Origin: Ailurus styani
Lineage: Eukaryota; Chordata; Mammalia; Carnivora; Ailuridae
Direction: 5' to 3'
NCBI GenBank assembly: GCA_002007465.1
Contig: LNAC01000273.1
Coordinates: forward strand, 1,014,349 to 1,078,348
DNA length: 64,000 bases
Shown: positions 46,815 through 58,480 of the stretch, in pieces
Position numbering within the stretch: the first letter of the stretch is position 1
Layout of the letters: every line of letters starts with the position of its first letter
Position numbers and translations under genes: made by a program
Notes under the pieces: generated by a model
What the model was told of the DNA's origin: nothing
What the model saw: only the letters and a program-made list of their open reading frames with translations
Database searches by the model: none

Positions 46815-47430
46815 TGCTCAGGCACAAATAGGGGGAGCCTCAGGCAGAGGGAGCGGGAGAAGCAGGCTTCCTGTCCAGCAGGGAGCCAGAAGCAGGGCTC
46901 CATCCCAGGATCCTGGGGTCTTGACCTGAGCCAAAGGCAGATGCTTAAGGAACTGAGCCACTCAGGTGACCCTGATTGCATTTAAAAGACTAGAGCTACC
47001 ATCGTGGCTGCAGGATGGGTAATAGAAGAGCAAGAGTAGGAAGCAGGGGGACAGCTAGTTATTTGGCAGCTGATGTAAATTGGGTCGAGATGATGGTGAA
47101 TTAGACTAAGGTTGCAGTTACTAAGAGGTGGGGGTCAGATTGAGAATATATATTGAGGGACCTTCCTGATGGGTGAGATAGGGGAGAGTGAAAGGGATGA
47201 GTCAAGTATGACTATTGGGTTTTTTTGGTTTCCCCCAGAGAAACTGAGCTGACATTAATTTGTGAAGGTGGGGAGGGCTTGGAAATCAGAAATGTAAATA
47301 TCTGGGCAGAATGTAATAAATTGTTCTCTTTGGGCCGTGAGATGCCTATAGATACCACAGTAAAGATATCAAAAAGGAAATTAAATACATGCATTAGGAG
47401 GTAAAGGAAGAAGGCAAAACTGGAGAGATA
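46195..47430 (-). mobile_element. LINE-2 3' region, antisense, split by a Can-SINE
   Basis: 'gttctaggtcctggggttat', 'agtattccaggaaaaagcat', 'aaagaccagatcatgtatgg', then after the SINE 'agctaccatcgtggctgcag', 'gatgagtcaagtatgactat' and 'tgagatgcctatagatacca' are the complement of L2 across about 1 kb. No intact ORF2. Confidence 0.8.
46765..46973 (-). mobile_element. Can-SINE, older type, antisense
   Basis: 'taaagattttatttattaga' tail, a pure (GA)n run at 46783-46812, 'tccatcccaggatcctgggg' and 'ggaactgagccactcaggtg'. A possible diverged duplication lies in 'atcacattta' and 'attgcattta'. Confidence 0.9.
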
Positions 47431-49069
47431 AATTTATGAGTTGTTAACACACCCAAAATAAAAAAGAAAATCATGGGAGTCTATAAGAAAACCTAGGGAG
47501 GAAATACAGCTAGACAAAAGAAGAAAACTAAAAATAAGAATTCAGGCAGTCACAGTTTGGGTCTAGAAAAGAGGAAAAACGAGCAAAAAGCACTCTGAAG
47601 AGGCTAGAGGAAATAAGAGGTAAGCCAGGAGATTGAGCAATTAGACAAATCTAAAAACACTGTTTTGAGAAGGAATGGGTGGTAAATCATGCCAAGTGGA
47701 GTAAGAGGTTGAGTGAGGCTGGGTCTGGGAGGACGTAGCCTGTGCTGGCCTCAATTACAGTCTTGGGGAGGAAAAGTCTTACTGGAAATGGTTAAAAAGG
47801 TATTGAAGGTTACGATAAGGAAACAGAGGCAAATCTGAGAATTTTGGGTCTGAAAGAGAGCAGAGAAATGACTAACAAAGGAACATCACTCATGTCGTTC
47901 AAAACCTAAAACATGGAAGTTCTTTGGCTGCAGCAGATGTCAGAATATTTATCTTCAGGACTGGTTCAGGTAATCTGGATGGATAGGTAAATGCCATTTT
48001 TTGCATGCATTATTCCTTTCTAGACTCCTTGAAATTACAAACTTGGTGAAAGACCGTGGCCTTCCCACATGAGTAAATCCTTTTTGCTGTCCAAGGATTT
48101 GAATGGCTGCATTTTCTTCCTAGGACTTACAGTCAAGCACAGAGTTCATACTATATAACAATAACTACACTATGTTTCAGAGATTCTAAAGTGAAAAGAT
48201 ACGGCCTCCGTCATTAACAAGCTGGTAGCCTAGTTGCTCCTCATTAAATTCTGAGTTTGTCTTATTTTTTGGGGGTTGTGAAATTTAGTGCCATATCAGT
48301 TGTGTTCCTACCTTTTGGGGAAAAATATGTCATTTGTTCCACATAGATAAAATGAATTTACTGTCAGAGTTACATTGGAATTAAAAGTCCATCAAAAATA
48401 ACTTTCACATTCAACTTTTCTGGAGAAAAGTATAAAGAACAAAAGCATCTGCACTGTGTATAAATTGGCAAGTATCCTTGTCTGGCACTTTCCAAATTGT
48501 TTTAGCAACGTTTGGCAAGATTCTATCACAAATTATGGATGATTATAATTTTGCAGTATGTGAAAGCAGATGGAGAAGATGAATTGACAGAGAGAATGTT
48601 TCTTCCTAGGAAACTGATTGGTAATAATAATTATCTTTGAAGAAGACAAAAAGTAAGAATTACCCAATGACTTTTATGTATATATATATTTGAGGACATA
48701 TCCTATTCAAAAAAAACCCTTAACTTATGCAAAATTTGAAACTGATAGAAAGATCTACCAAAAATTACTCTATGCACACAGTGTACAAACTGAAAAATAT
48801 TCTATTATGATTAATTAAATTGGAAATTAATTGAAGAAAGGGCATATAACTGATAGTGGCTGATTTTCCTTAGCGGTAACATTTTTATGCTCCTAACAAA
48901 TGAGATCATTTTTCAGTCTTTCTTTTTTAGCTCATGAGTAATCATATGGATAATCCTGGTAACTTTATAAAATGGCCACATTTTAGAGGAAGGAAGCTGA
49001 AAATAAGCAAGTTGTTACTGAATAATTTGTAATGGTAATTTGTGGTTTATAATAACATGTTTCTGAGGA
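47431..49069. other. unassigned sequence
   Basis: The first part (to about 47760) may be more L2; the rest is AT-rich with no recognised repeat or gene. Confidence 0.4.
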
Positions 49070-49165
49070 GGGCTGAGCTTTAACGTCAGAATATCTGGGT
49101 TCAAATCCTGGACCATTTATCCTTGTGAATGACTTAACCCTTTGACTGCCTCAGCTCCTCTACCA
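49070..49165 (+). mobile_element. MIR SINE fragment
   Basis: 'gtcagaatatctgggttcaa' and 'gaatgacttaaccctttgac' are the 5' half of a sense MIR, directly followed by L2. Confidence 0.6.
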
Positions 49166-49835
49166 TCAGGATCCAACCACTCCTCACTACCACCCCCAGT
49201 ACAGTCTGGCCCATGCTGTCTTGGTTCTCACCGGGATTATTCAGATCGCCTCCTAATGGTTTCCCTGATTTGAATCTTACTATCTTCTCACAGTTCTGAA
49301 AATGGCGGTCAGGGAGAACCTGTTCAATATCAGATCATGACGCTCTTCAGTTCCTCCATGGTTTTAGGATCCATTTGCATTCTGTTCCTACCTCTTTCTT
49401 ATCCCTCTCATCACAGCTTTTCCCCTTCCTTCTGTTTCACCACACAGGCTGGTCTCCTTGCTGTTCTTTGAACATACCAGTCAGGCTCCAGTCTCTAGTT
49501 CTTTCTATGTGCTGCCTCTGCTGTAGGACTCTGTGCTCTTCCGTATCTTCATGACCTGTTACCTCACTTCTTTGGGATCTTTCTTCAGGAAAGCTTCCCT
49601 AAATGACATATTTCATACTGAAACCCTCCCTGGACACATCCCCATCACCCTTCCCTAATTACTTCTTCCTTTTTTTTCTGACCGATTGTCATCTGTGTAC
49701 TTTAGTTATTTGTATTCTTTATGGTTTGTTGTGCCTCACTAGAATTTAAGATCCAGGACAACCCGGATTTTCACCTCTATTGTTTAGTGACCTGACACAA
49801 AATTGGAACAACAAATATTTTGAAGTGAATTAAAA
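49166..49835 (+). mobile_element. LINE-2 3' region, sense
   Basis: 'ccgggattattcagatcgcc', 'ctggtctccttgctgttctt', 'tctgctgtaggactctgtgc', 'aagcttccctaaatgacata' and 'tcactagaatttaagatcca' follow the L2 3' consensus in order. One of the best L2 copies in the window. Confidence 0.92.
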
Positions 49836-49861
49836 AATTGCAGTTATTATCATCATGGTTG

Positions 49862-50085
49862 GGAATTCATGCTCTGGTTGTTGCCTCAGACATTTACTGG
49901 GAGGAAATCACTTAATACTGCTTTACCTAAAACGAGGCTAAACACAGACTTCACTAGGCAGTTATGCGGATTAAACAAGATAAAAATATCTACCTTACAG
50001 GCTGCTATGAGGGTTAAACAGAACATTTACATGAAAGTACCTAGCACACTGCTTGGCAGATAAAAGGTGATGAATAAATGTTAAT
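49862..50085 (+). mobile_element. MIR SINE
   Basis: 'gctatgagggttaaacagaa', 'gtacctagcacactgcttgg' and 'gatgaataaatgttaataga' are the 3' part of a sense MIR. Confidence 0.75.
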
Positions 50086-50945
50086 AGAATTTGCATCTGA
50101 ATGAAGAGATAATGGTATGCAAATCCAGGCATCATTTATTTGGGCCCTGATTTTGTATTTAGGAAAAGAAAATTATATGGATTATTTTTCATGGGAAATT
50201 TTGTAGAGCACAGAATCTTACCCAATTATGTATTTGTTCCTAAACTCCTTATTCATATTTACTTAGATAGCTCTATTTTTCACTCATAAGATATGTATCT
50301 TAGAGTATGCACACCCGTCTTGCCAAGGTCTCATGGCTGTAGACCATCAGGAGCACTCCTATGGTTGTAGATGGATTTACTGTGTATTACTTTGAGGGAC
50401 ATGGAGACCACGCTCCATGGAAGAAGGTATTAGAAGGAACTCACAGGTGGTGGGCTTGCATTAGGTAATTTTAAAAGGGTGTTTAAGAAAGTGGTACTTG
50501 GTGTTGGGTGTCTTTTGGAAGCAGAGTCAATTCTGTGACTGAACATCTTAGAATTCATCTAGAAAGTGGGAGGAAACAAATGGAACTGAAATTGTGATTG
50601 GAAAAGTATCGGTAATCGCTCACGTTGGTCAAGAGTGGTGGATGTTTGGTCATTGTGTGTGTGGTTTGCACAGCAAACTTAATATTGTTTGTGTTCAGTC
50701 ATGATTACTAAGTGACCTTGTCTTTGTCTCACTTCATCATGATCACATTTGACCTTGTCTGGTGTTGGTGACATGTGAGATTTTTTATGATCAACAGAAC
50801 ACTATGACCTCCCACTGAGTACTGACATTAGCGCCCAGCAACCCCAAGACCTAGCTCCCAAATGTCATGGGCTACTTGTCCCTTTTTCAGGCTTTGTACA
50901 TATATGCACATGTATTGGAATTTGCTTCTGATGATTTTGACACCA
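50086..50945. other. unassigned, possibly LTR-derived
   Basis: The part at about 50280-50830 has a less AT-rich, LTR-like composition, but I cannot name a family. No gene. Confidence 0.3.
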
Positions 50946-51033
50946 CTTTTTTTCTTTTTCTTTTCCTTTTTCATTCTTTCTCTCTTTTTCTTTCTCTCTC
51001 TTTTTCTTTCTTTTTTTTTTCTTTCTTTCTTTC
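50946..51033. repeat. polypyrimidine tract
   Basis: About 88 bases of T and C with a single A near 50973. It is simple sequence. Minus- and plus-strand open frames here are lysine- or phenylalanine/serine-rich artefacts of the tract. Confidence 0.95.
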
Positions 51034-51265
51034 AGTGCTAAGCCACCAAAATTTAGGTGACTCATTCTTAAGAAATAATTCTTGGGAAAACTTGTCAGTA
51101 TAATTTTATAACCAAATTAACCCTAATTGATTTGTAATAGTTTTAGTAGAAACTGATACTTGCCTTTCATAGGTTAAATAGTTATAAATATCCAAATATA
51201 GCTTAACTAAATATTTTGGAACAAATGAGTTTTGTCAGACATATCTGTAATGTATGTAACATTTT

Positions 51266-51450
51266 TTTATTTGTTTATTTGACAGAGAGAGAGAGAGAGA
51301 TTACAAGTAGGCAGAGAGGCAGGCAGAGAGAGAGGAGGAAGCAGGCTCCCTGCTGAGCAGGGAGCTCGATGTGGGACTCAATCCCAGGACCCTGGGATTG
51401 TGACCTGAGCCAAAGGCAGCCGCTTCACTGACTGAGCCACCCAGGCGCCC
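51266..51450 (-). mobile_element. Can-SINE, antisense
   Basis: 'tatttgtttatttgacagag' tail, 'gaggcaggcagagagagagg' body, 'actgagccacccaggcgccc' head. A perfect 15-bp target-site duplication 'tgtatgtaacatttt' lies at 51251-51265 and 51451-51465. Confidence 0.96.
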
Positions 51451-51465
51451 TGTATGTAACATTTT

Positions 51466-51924
51466 CTAATAATACATTATCACAATTAAAAATAGCATCT
51501 GTAATAAAAGTAAACACAAATAAAAATTGCAGTGCAGAAACATTCTTGTAATTTAATCATGAAGAAACATCCAATTTCCTCAAGTGCCCTTTAAATATTA
51601 TTGTAGTTTGCATAAATTCACACCACTCACTTTTTTTTGGTTCTCTGTTAGGAGATTTGCATTTAAAAGTTTATTTATTATTTATGAATATCCCACTTAT
51701 TAAAAAAAAACTTCTGTCAATTCATTTAAATGTTAGTCAGCTGTTGATGCCCAAGATAGTAGCTATTACACTAAAGTAAAATTTTTCAGCATTGTGTTTT
51801 TAAATCCTATTGGATTTAGGTCATTATCAGCATAAGTGGCTCTTATTTTATACACACATACACATAGATAAGTAGATGAAAAGACTATGGGTAACTTTAT
51901 GGACTTAGGGACTTTTATCTCTGA
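51466..51924. other. unassigned AT-rich sequence
   Basis: No gene or repeat family is recognised. Confidence 0.4.
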
Positions 51925-52070
51925 ATGATAATGCAGTCAAATCCCTTTTTTTGTAAGGAAAATGAGACCTGTGGACAGATGTTAAATTCCGTACTAAGAT
52001 ATGCAGAGTAGAAATAAAGAATTAGTTTCTTGATTTCAGAGTGAAACCTTTTCCACTATGACACTTGTCT
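51925..52070 (-). mobile_element. MIR SINE, antisense
   Basis: 'aaggaaaatgagacctgtgg' and 'aaaccttttccactatgaca' follow the reverse MIR core and end. Confidence 0.6.
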
Positions 52071-52639
52071 TTATCTCTTTTGGTTAAGTTGAAAATCTCC
52101 TGTGGATTTATTTTTCTTATATGGCAATTCATATAAAGTCAACATTTATTATTTGAGGGACCCAGGAAGACAAGAGAATAAAATTGTCAGGCTCCTTTAA
52201 TTTCACCACATTTTGTTAGTCTGAAAAAGAAAAAAAAAAGAACAAAAAAACACTTGATCACAGAATGTTCCAGTAAAGGCAGACAGAGATGACTTTTATC
52301 ACATGGTATGGAACAAGAGTTCAAAAAATAATCAACTCTTCTGTTGACAAGTCACCAATAGTCTATGGTTTTTTTGGCAAATTATTATTTAATTCTTACT
52401 CAAATTGACACATAAATGAAGAATTTTGGGGCCTCACCCAACCTTTGATTAAAAATCTTGGCTGTTTTAAGTTAAGACACTCGAAATGAGTATTGAGTAT
52501 ATTGCTTACTCTTGGAGAAGTATGTATATGCTTAACAGTTAAGGAACCCTTATTCTATGAAATAGAGTTCCACAGCATGTTTCATTGTTTTATAAAGGTG
52601 GGATGGGGGGAATAATTGAAAGTGGATTTAAAGTAGAAA
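52071..52639. other. unassigned AT-rich sequence
   Basis: No gene or repeat family is recognised. Confidence 0.4.
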
Positions 52640-54150
52640 ACACTATCTTTAAAGTTCTATTTTATGCTACAAATTACTTCTTAACAAGAATTCTTCCAAC
52701 AAATCAGAAAACAAACATAACAAAATTCTGATGGATTTCACCATAATTTTAAGTTTTGCCATCTCTTTTTCTTTTAACAAATTTTTTACAAGAGCTTTTA
52801 GACTCATAAATTTAGTTAGCGATTTCACGTGTTCTCCCCAAATCCCTTTTTAAAAATCCCACAAACTAGTCCATGTGCATGTGTGATACACTTTGCTAAA
52901 TGAAACACTCAATTATAGGACTGTGTTTGCTGTATGCCAATTTAGTCAATGTTTTTGCATTGGTGAGGCCATCCTTACTTAACGCCTCATAAAAAGAAAA
53001 GCCAGCCTCTTCCAAAAGAACTAATTTATTGTACACCAAGGATCTGTGCTTTAAAAAGTTCTCCTACTGTATGCAGTGTAGGTCCTACACTTGTAGAGTA
53101 CCTAAATACTACAGATTCCACATACCTTGGAAATAAAGATGCAAATCACAAAACAATAAATTCCAGGTTTGTAACAAACACCCTGAAGAAAACTTGAACA
53201 AATCATAACTGTCAGCGAAGATAGATGATCAAAGTTTGTGTCATGCAAAAGAATACAAATCCTTGCGCTGTTGCAAGCGTTTCTTTCTTTCCCTCTCCTC
53301 CCTACCCTTCCCCTCTCTTCTCCCCCCCACCCCCTTTTGTTGGTTGCAGACACATCATCAACCTTCATGATAAAAGCCTTCCACAAAAATAATTCTTAAG
53401 CCTCAGGAACAAACACCTCTTTGGCACCCTGAGAGAATATTCCACAAACATCATCAATCTCCTTCGGATCATGATTTACAACCTTTCCTTTTGGCCGACT
53501 TGAGCCATTTGTGAGCATGCCCCAGCCGCATCACACTGGGATTTTCCTACACTTTGCCCTCTAAACACATAGCAACATAACCGTGTGCTACTGCCAGTTT
53601 GGAAGCCTGGGCTTGACAAAGGAATCAAGCACACACTACAGATATTAGGCTGTGAAAGCACTTCCCCAAGCAGCTCCCTATCAGTGCCTGGACTCTCCAG
53701 AAAACTGGAGAAGGGGATAGATCTTTTTATGCAGGTTCTGGAGCCAGTTTGTTGTGTTTCATAAGCTAATTGTCAGTGGCATTCAGAGAGCACAGTAATG
53801 ATAACTTCAGGGCATGAAATTTGGGTTTTTCAAAAAAAAAATCAAAGTCAGTGAAGTAATTTGCATGGGTGTATATTTCTCTGAACAAAACTTGTGTCTT
53901 CAGAATAGTTAACAGTTGTCTGATAAATGCCGTCTTTCTGGATGTTTTCCTTGAAACTCAGGATAGGCGTCGGTACCACAGCTGAATTCATTTAGTATGT
54001 GCCTAAACCCACTCTTACTGTGTGTGTGCGCTCTAAAACAGATGCACATACATTATTAATTGTTGACTAACTTGCAATCATCATCAAGGGCAGAAGAACT
54101 ACCCCCATCAGGAAAGCACACAAACATTATGATTACTTGAAAACATAGGC
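52640..54150. promoter_or_regulatory. repeat-poor stretch, candidate conserved non-coding DNA
   Basis: About 1.5 kb holds no recognised transposon and has a more balanced composition, especially 53380-53830. It includes one C-rich pyrimidine tract. Such spacing without insertions can mark constrained regulatory DNA, but no promoter element, CpG island or exon is seen and conservation is unknown. Confidence 0.2.
53278..53339. repeat. C-rich polypyrimidine tract
   Basis: About 60 bases of C and T with two or three A interruptions, ending in C runs. Confidence 0.9.
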
Positions 54151-54393
54151 AGATCTTTAAGCTGTCTATATTGAGTGAAATAGTAGCTACTGACATATCT
54201 AGCAATATTTATAGAGGAAGCTTTGCAAAGCAATATGTTTACCATAACCAAGTGGTGCAAACCGGAGGAGTCTGTGAAGCCGGATACTTGATAGAGAAGT
54301 CAGGATTCTTGCTCTCCCTCCCCCCACCTTCCCGATAATGTGTGTGTGCTGTGCTTGCTTAAGCCAAACATATACTAAAATTGAGACCAAATT

Positions 54394-54394
54394 T

Positions 54395-54427
<33 letters not shown>

Positions 54428-54428
54428 C

Positions 54429-54482
<54 letters not shown>
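54394..54482. repeat. compound (TG)n(GA)n microsatellite
   Basis: A (TG) run of about 20 bases is followed by about 70 bases of (GA)n with a few GACA interruptions. A 96-residue minus-strand frame comes from this tract. Confidence 0.97.
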
Positions 54483-54484
<2 letters not shown>

Positions 54485-54824
54485 TGCAATAGTGAGGCAT
54501 AAATTTAGTCTTAATTGTAAGGCTTAGATTTTTATTTTATTTTATTTTTTGTAATAGGTGGATTACATTATAGGGAGTGATGATTCACAAACCTAATCAC
54601 CTAGGTGGTCTGCTGAAGAGCAATCAGATCATAGGAGAACGTATATATTAGGAAAATCAAAATCATGTTTATTACACAGACAAAGCAGCTCATATTTTTG
54701 TTTTCTCCCTGCCTTGGCTTTTTATCCATTCTGGGGTATGGGCTGGTATGTTTTAAGCTTTCAGCATCAAGTTGGTGAATCAGAAGCAGCTATAGGTTTG
54801 GAAGATGCACTCTTTTCTACACTG
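54483..54824. other. unassigned sequence
   Basis: No secure family; the part at 54560-54640 weakly recalls MER5-type wording ('gattcacaaacctaatcacc') but I do not call it. Confidence 0.4.
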
Positions 54825-55340
54825 TGAGTAAAATTATAAATTGAAAAATTTTGGAAGGCAATATTTAAATAGTTTTACACGGCTTTAAAAATATCTATAT
54901 ACTTTGACAGAGTAATTTCACCTTCCTGAATTTATCCCAAGGACGTAATCTGAAGTTCATATAAAGACTTTTTATAGAGAGAGTCACTGTGTTATAACTA
55001 AACATTGGAGACAAATACTCAATGATAAGAACAGTTAGCTAAGTTATGATATATATACATATGCTGGGATGATATGAAGCCATTAAATTATATACATAAC
55101 ATTCAATTACATATTATATAATGAGAAATGCATGTTATAATGCTGAGTAATAAAAAGCCACCCAAAACTTTTCATGCCATGTGATCTTTGTTAGGTAAAT
55201 GTATATGTAGAAAAAATACAGAAGGAAAACATTGAAATGTTAATAGTGATTCCTCTCAGGGTGAGATTAGAGATGATTCTAAGATATATACTTTTTTTTT
55301 TTTTACTGTTCTCTATGTTTTATTTACAAAACTACAAAGA
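54825..55340 (+). mobile_element. old LINE-1 3' end, sense
   Basis: 'gagtaatttcaccttcctga', 'actaaacattggagacaaat', 'gggatgatatgaagccatta', 'gaaatgcatgttataatgct' and 'tactgttctctatgttttat' follow an L1M 3' UTR in order. Confidence 0.75.
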
Positions 55341-56044
55341 TGCCTTTAGAATTGTGGTGACAGAGGAGAAAATAGAGTGTTTCAGCCAAACCATTTTATT
55401 TTCCTGGGATCAGGATGAAACTACATTTCCCCGACGCATCAAGTGGGGGCTGTGTTTTTGGTTTTCCTCAATGGCAGGTAGAGAGAAGTGATGTATCATT
55501 CCCAGTCCAAGGCCATCAAGTTTGGATGTGCCTATTTTAAATGCATGCTCTTCCATCGTCTAGACTGGAAGTAGAAGATTCCAGGTTAGTAAAGCAGCCT
55601 AGTCTTAGTCACTACTTGGATAAGAGCTCAAAGAGTGAGCCACATCATCCTCATCAACATTTTTGTGACTATTGAGATTTTCACTTGATTTGTTATGTGA
55701 GCAGAGCTTAGCAATTATCAGTTCCTTTACTGCGATGCAAGTCACTTGCTAGTTTTCTTAATGATAAGAGGCACAGATATGTGAGCAAGGCAAAAATAGA
55801 AGTATGTAAGCTATGGCTGATTTTATGTGCCCTGGTTATTTTTTATAGGTCTGCTTAAAGCTTTTAAGAAAGCTGTGATTTGGGGATTTTTAGCCTGGTT
55901 ATTCATATGTTTATATTGGGAGTGGTGGGTTTCCTGATTTTATATTAATGGCAAAAATACATACATAAAGATGACAAATATGTAGATGTTACTGTTGTCA
56001 GGTGCTTTCTTCAATTCGGAAAATTGTTTCACACTTACTTGTTT
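55341..56044. other. unassigned sequence
   Basis: No gene or repeat family is recognised. Confidence 0.4.
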
Positions 56045-56170
56045 TTTTTAGAGATTGTTCCTTCTGCCTGTGATATCTCCTTCTCTACATGACAAATGCC
56101 TCCTTTACAACGAAACCCAAATACTATGCCTCCATAAAGCATTGTTCAACCCAGTCCTCAATGTGTATGG
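56045..56170 (+). mobile_element. LINE-2 3' fragment, sense
   Basis: 'tgttccttctgcctgtgata' and 'acaaatgcctcctttacaac' fit the L2 block near its 3' end. Confidence 0.6.
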
Positions 56171-56579
56171 ACATCATTCTGCATAAGCTCTAGGTGCAGA
56201 AAAACAATGATTAAAAAATTGTTATTTCCCCATGTCTTAGCAAAGAGACCAGCATAGTAAACATAATCATTAAATTTGATATTTTTTTCTAAATATGTTT
56301 TATTTGTAGTATCCTGTATTTATCATACTGTCACAAGTGACAGAAACAGAGTATTTTCCTTGGCCTGTTCTTTCCTCCAACCTAACTTAACCATCATAAA
56401 GATCCTTTACCTTAACATACTTTTGATTCTGCAATTTTAACTGCAATTATTTTCTTTCAATAACTGAGCTTTTCAAAGAACCAACCTTACTCTTCACCTT
56501 TTCTTATGGTTTAAAGTTAACTTTAATGTCACATTTTTAAACGTTACTGAATACAAATCCTCTCATTTTTTTAACTAGG
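56171..56579. other. unassigned AT-rich sequence
   Basis: No gene or repeat family is recognised. Confidence 0.4.
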
Positions 56580-56760
56580 TAAATATGCTAGTATATAAAT
56601 CTTAGCTTCCTTGTGTGATTCATGAACTACTATGCAGTCATTAAAAAGAATGTAGTAAATCTAGTTATACAACCTGTAAAACTTTTCATTATATGTTTGA
56701 GAGTCAAAAAATAGTGAGTGGTGATAATCTATATAGGTTATGGACTTTGCTTCCATTTAG
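56580..56760 (+). mobile_element. old LINE-1 3'-UTR fragment, sense
   Basis: 'catgaactactatgcagtca' and 'ttaaaaagaatgtagtaaat' are the 'actatgcagccattaaaaag' block of L1M 3' regions. Confidence 0.6.
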
Positions 56761-56779
56761 GATAAGGAAAACCTCAGGA

Positions 56780-58480
56780 ATAGGTTGTTCTCACCCTAAT
56801 GACACAAAAGCTAGATAATCTATAAAATTGTACCTTTTATTTATCTTACTCAGAATGCTGAGTTCACAAGGCAGGCAAACCGAATTCCAAGGCTGTCTCA
56901 GGAGACAGAATTCATGGAGGCTTACTTTGGCAGAACGTGAGAGGAAGAGGCAACCACAGTAAAATGGGGAAAGAAGAAAATACTATAATATGTTAACATA
57001 CAGTTTTAAAGGGCAAGTGAAAGTTAGTGTTGAAAACTTGGAATCTCTAGGAGCCTCAGAGAAAAGTCTGCTCTCACCCCAAAGCTCTTTTTTGTGGGCT
57101 TCCTTCCAGTATTCATGAGGACAGGGGAAAGCAGGGGGAGTTGAGAAAATGGCCCCCGGTGGGCGGACAGGCAGGAAATCCTTCTCACTTCTCCAGACCC
57201 TCCCTTAGACCCAGACAAAGCTGTTCGCCTCCCAGAGAAGGGAAGTGAACTCTCCTGTCCCCACTACAACCATTGGAGCTTAATCAGCTCGACCTGCTGT
57301 AACTAAATACCATTGACTAAGTGGCTTAACTCCAGACATTCATTTCTCAAAATTGTATAGGCTGGGAAGTCTGGGATCAAGGTGTGAGCAAGGTCAGAGT
57401 CCAGGTGAAGGCTTTTCCTGACTTTCCAGTGACTGCGTTCTTTGCTCTTTCTGCACATGGTGCAGAGAAGCACCTCAGGTATCTCTTCCTCTTCTTTATG
57501 AGGGCACTAAAACCATCATAGAGCTTCCACTTTCATGATCTCATCTAAATCTAGTAACTTCCTGAAGGTCTCTCTTCCTAATACCATCACCGTGGGGGTT
57601 TGGACTTCAACATAGGGGTTTGGTGCAGGGAGAATACAAACATTCAGTCTATAACACCAAGTCACGGAGATAATAGTCTACTGTGAAAGAGCAGGAAATG
57701 CTTTTGCTGCTGACCCTGGCTAAAGGTATTCTGCCCTGCCAGGATGAGTGGAAGCCAATGCCATCAATTCCTAAGGAAGGGGAGACCCTCTTGGGTACAC
57801 GATCTTAAAATGATACAGAGCAGTTGTCTGCTGCTACTAAGGGAGGGTCAAGACATTCTCTATCATCCAAGACCTTCCACAGATCCAAGGCAAAGTTTGA
57901 GGGCTAAGTTTGAGAGAGAAACAAGAGTGCTGAGGTAGTCCCACACTTGCAGCCCAGGTTCCCAGAATCTAAGACTGTGATCAGAACGAGATTACCAAGA
58001 ACATCCCACCCATCCCCCACCCAAGCCTCACATGGAGAATCAAGCCGTAGTGCTCTACTGTAGAAACGTGACTGCACAGAGAGGGACCCCACTCAGGGCC
58101 TTCTGAAACAGCAGAGCAGAGACCCTGAGAAAACACTCTAGCACATTAATTCCCACACCAAGCACAAGGGAGCAGTGACAGCTCATCAATACGTGAATAA
58201 ATAGATTGTTTGTTTACCTTACCTTCACTTCCTACGGCACACGCCTACACACCATCTCCAGGCATAAATGCTACTTACCTCAGTCTTTACTGTTCTCCTA
58301 CAAAATGTCCAGCTTTGAGAAAATGAGACACGTGACATAAGAGAAAACACCCTGTCAGGAGATCGAGCTGTCCAGGATTAAGACAGAGATGATCCAAATG
58401 TTGGCTTAGGAACTCTAAAATAACTACGACCAATAGTTAAAGGATCTAACACTTGTAAGATGTACCATTATACCACTCTA
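56780..58480 (+). mobile_element. possible old LINE-1 5' region, sense, split by a MaLR LTR
   Basis: The left (56780-57285) and right (57658-58480) parts have the GC-richer, A/G-rich wording of an L1M 5' UTR, and 'aactctaaaataactacgac' near 58410 resembles the block before ORF1. No ORF1 frame survives. The call is tentative. Confidence 0.35.
57286..57657 (-). mobile_element. MST/MLT1-type MaLR LTR, antisense
   Basis: 'gacctgctgtaactaaatac', 'ggctgggaagtctgggatca', 'tcctaataccatcaccgtgg', 'ggtttggacttcaacatagg' and 'aaacattcagtctataacac' are the complement of a solo MaLR LTR. No internal region attached. Confidence 0.75.

Noticed and set aside
50865..51065. Lysine/glutamate-rich minus-strand frame resembling a coiled coil
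   Set aside because: It is a translation of a polypurine simple repeat.
54560..54640. Possible second MER5-type fragment
   Set aside because: Only a short run of similar words, with no terminal repeat; too weak to annotate.
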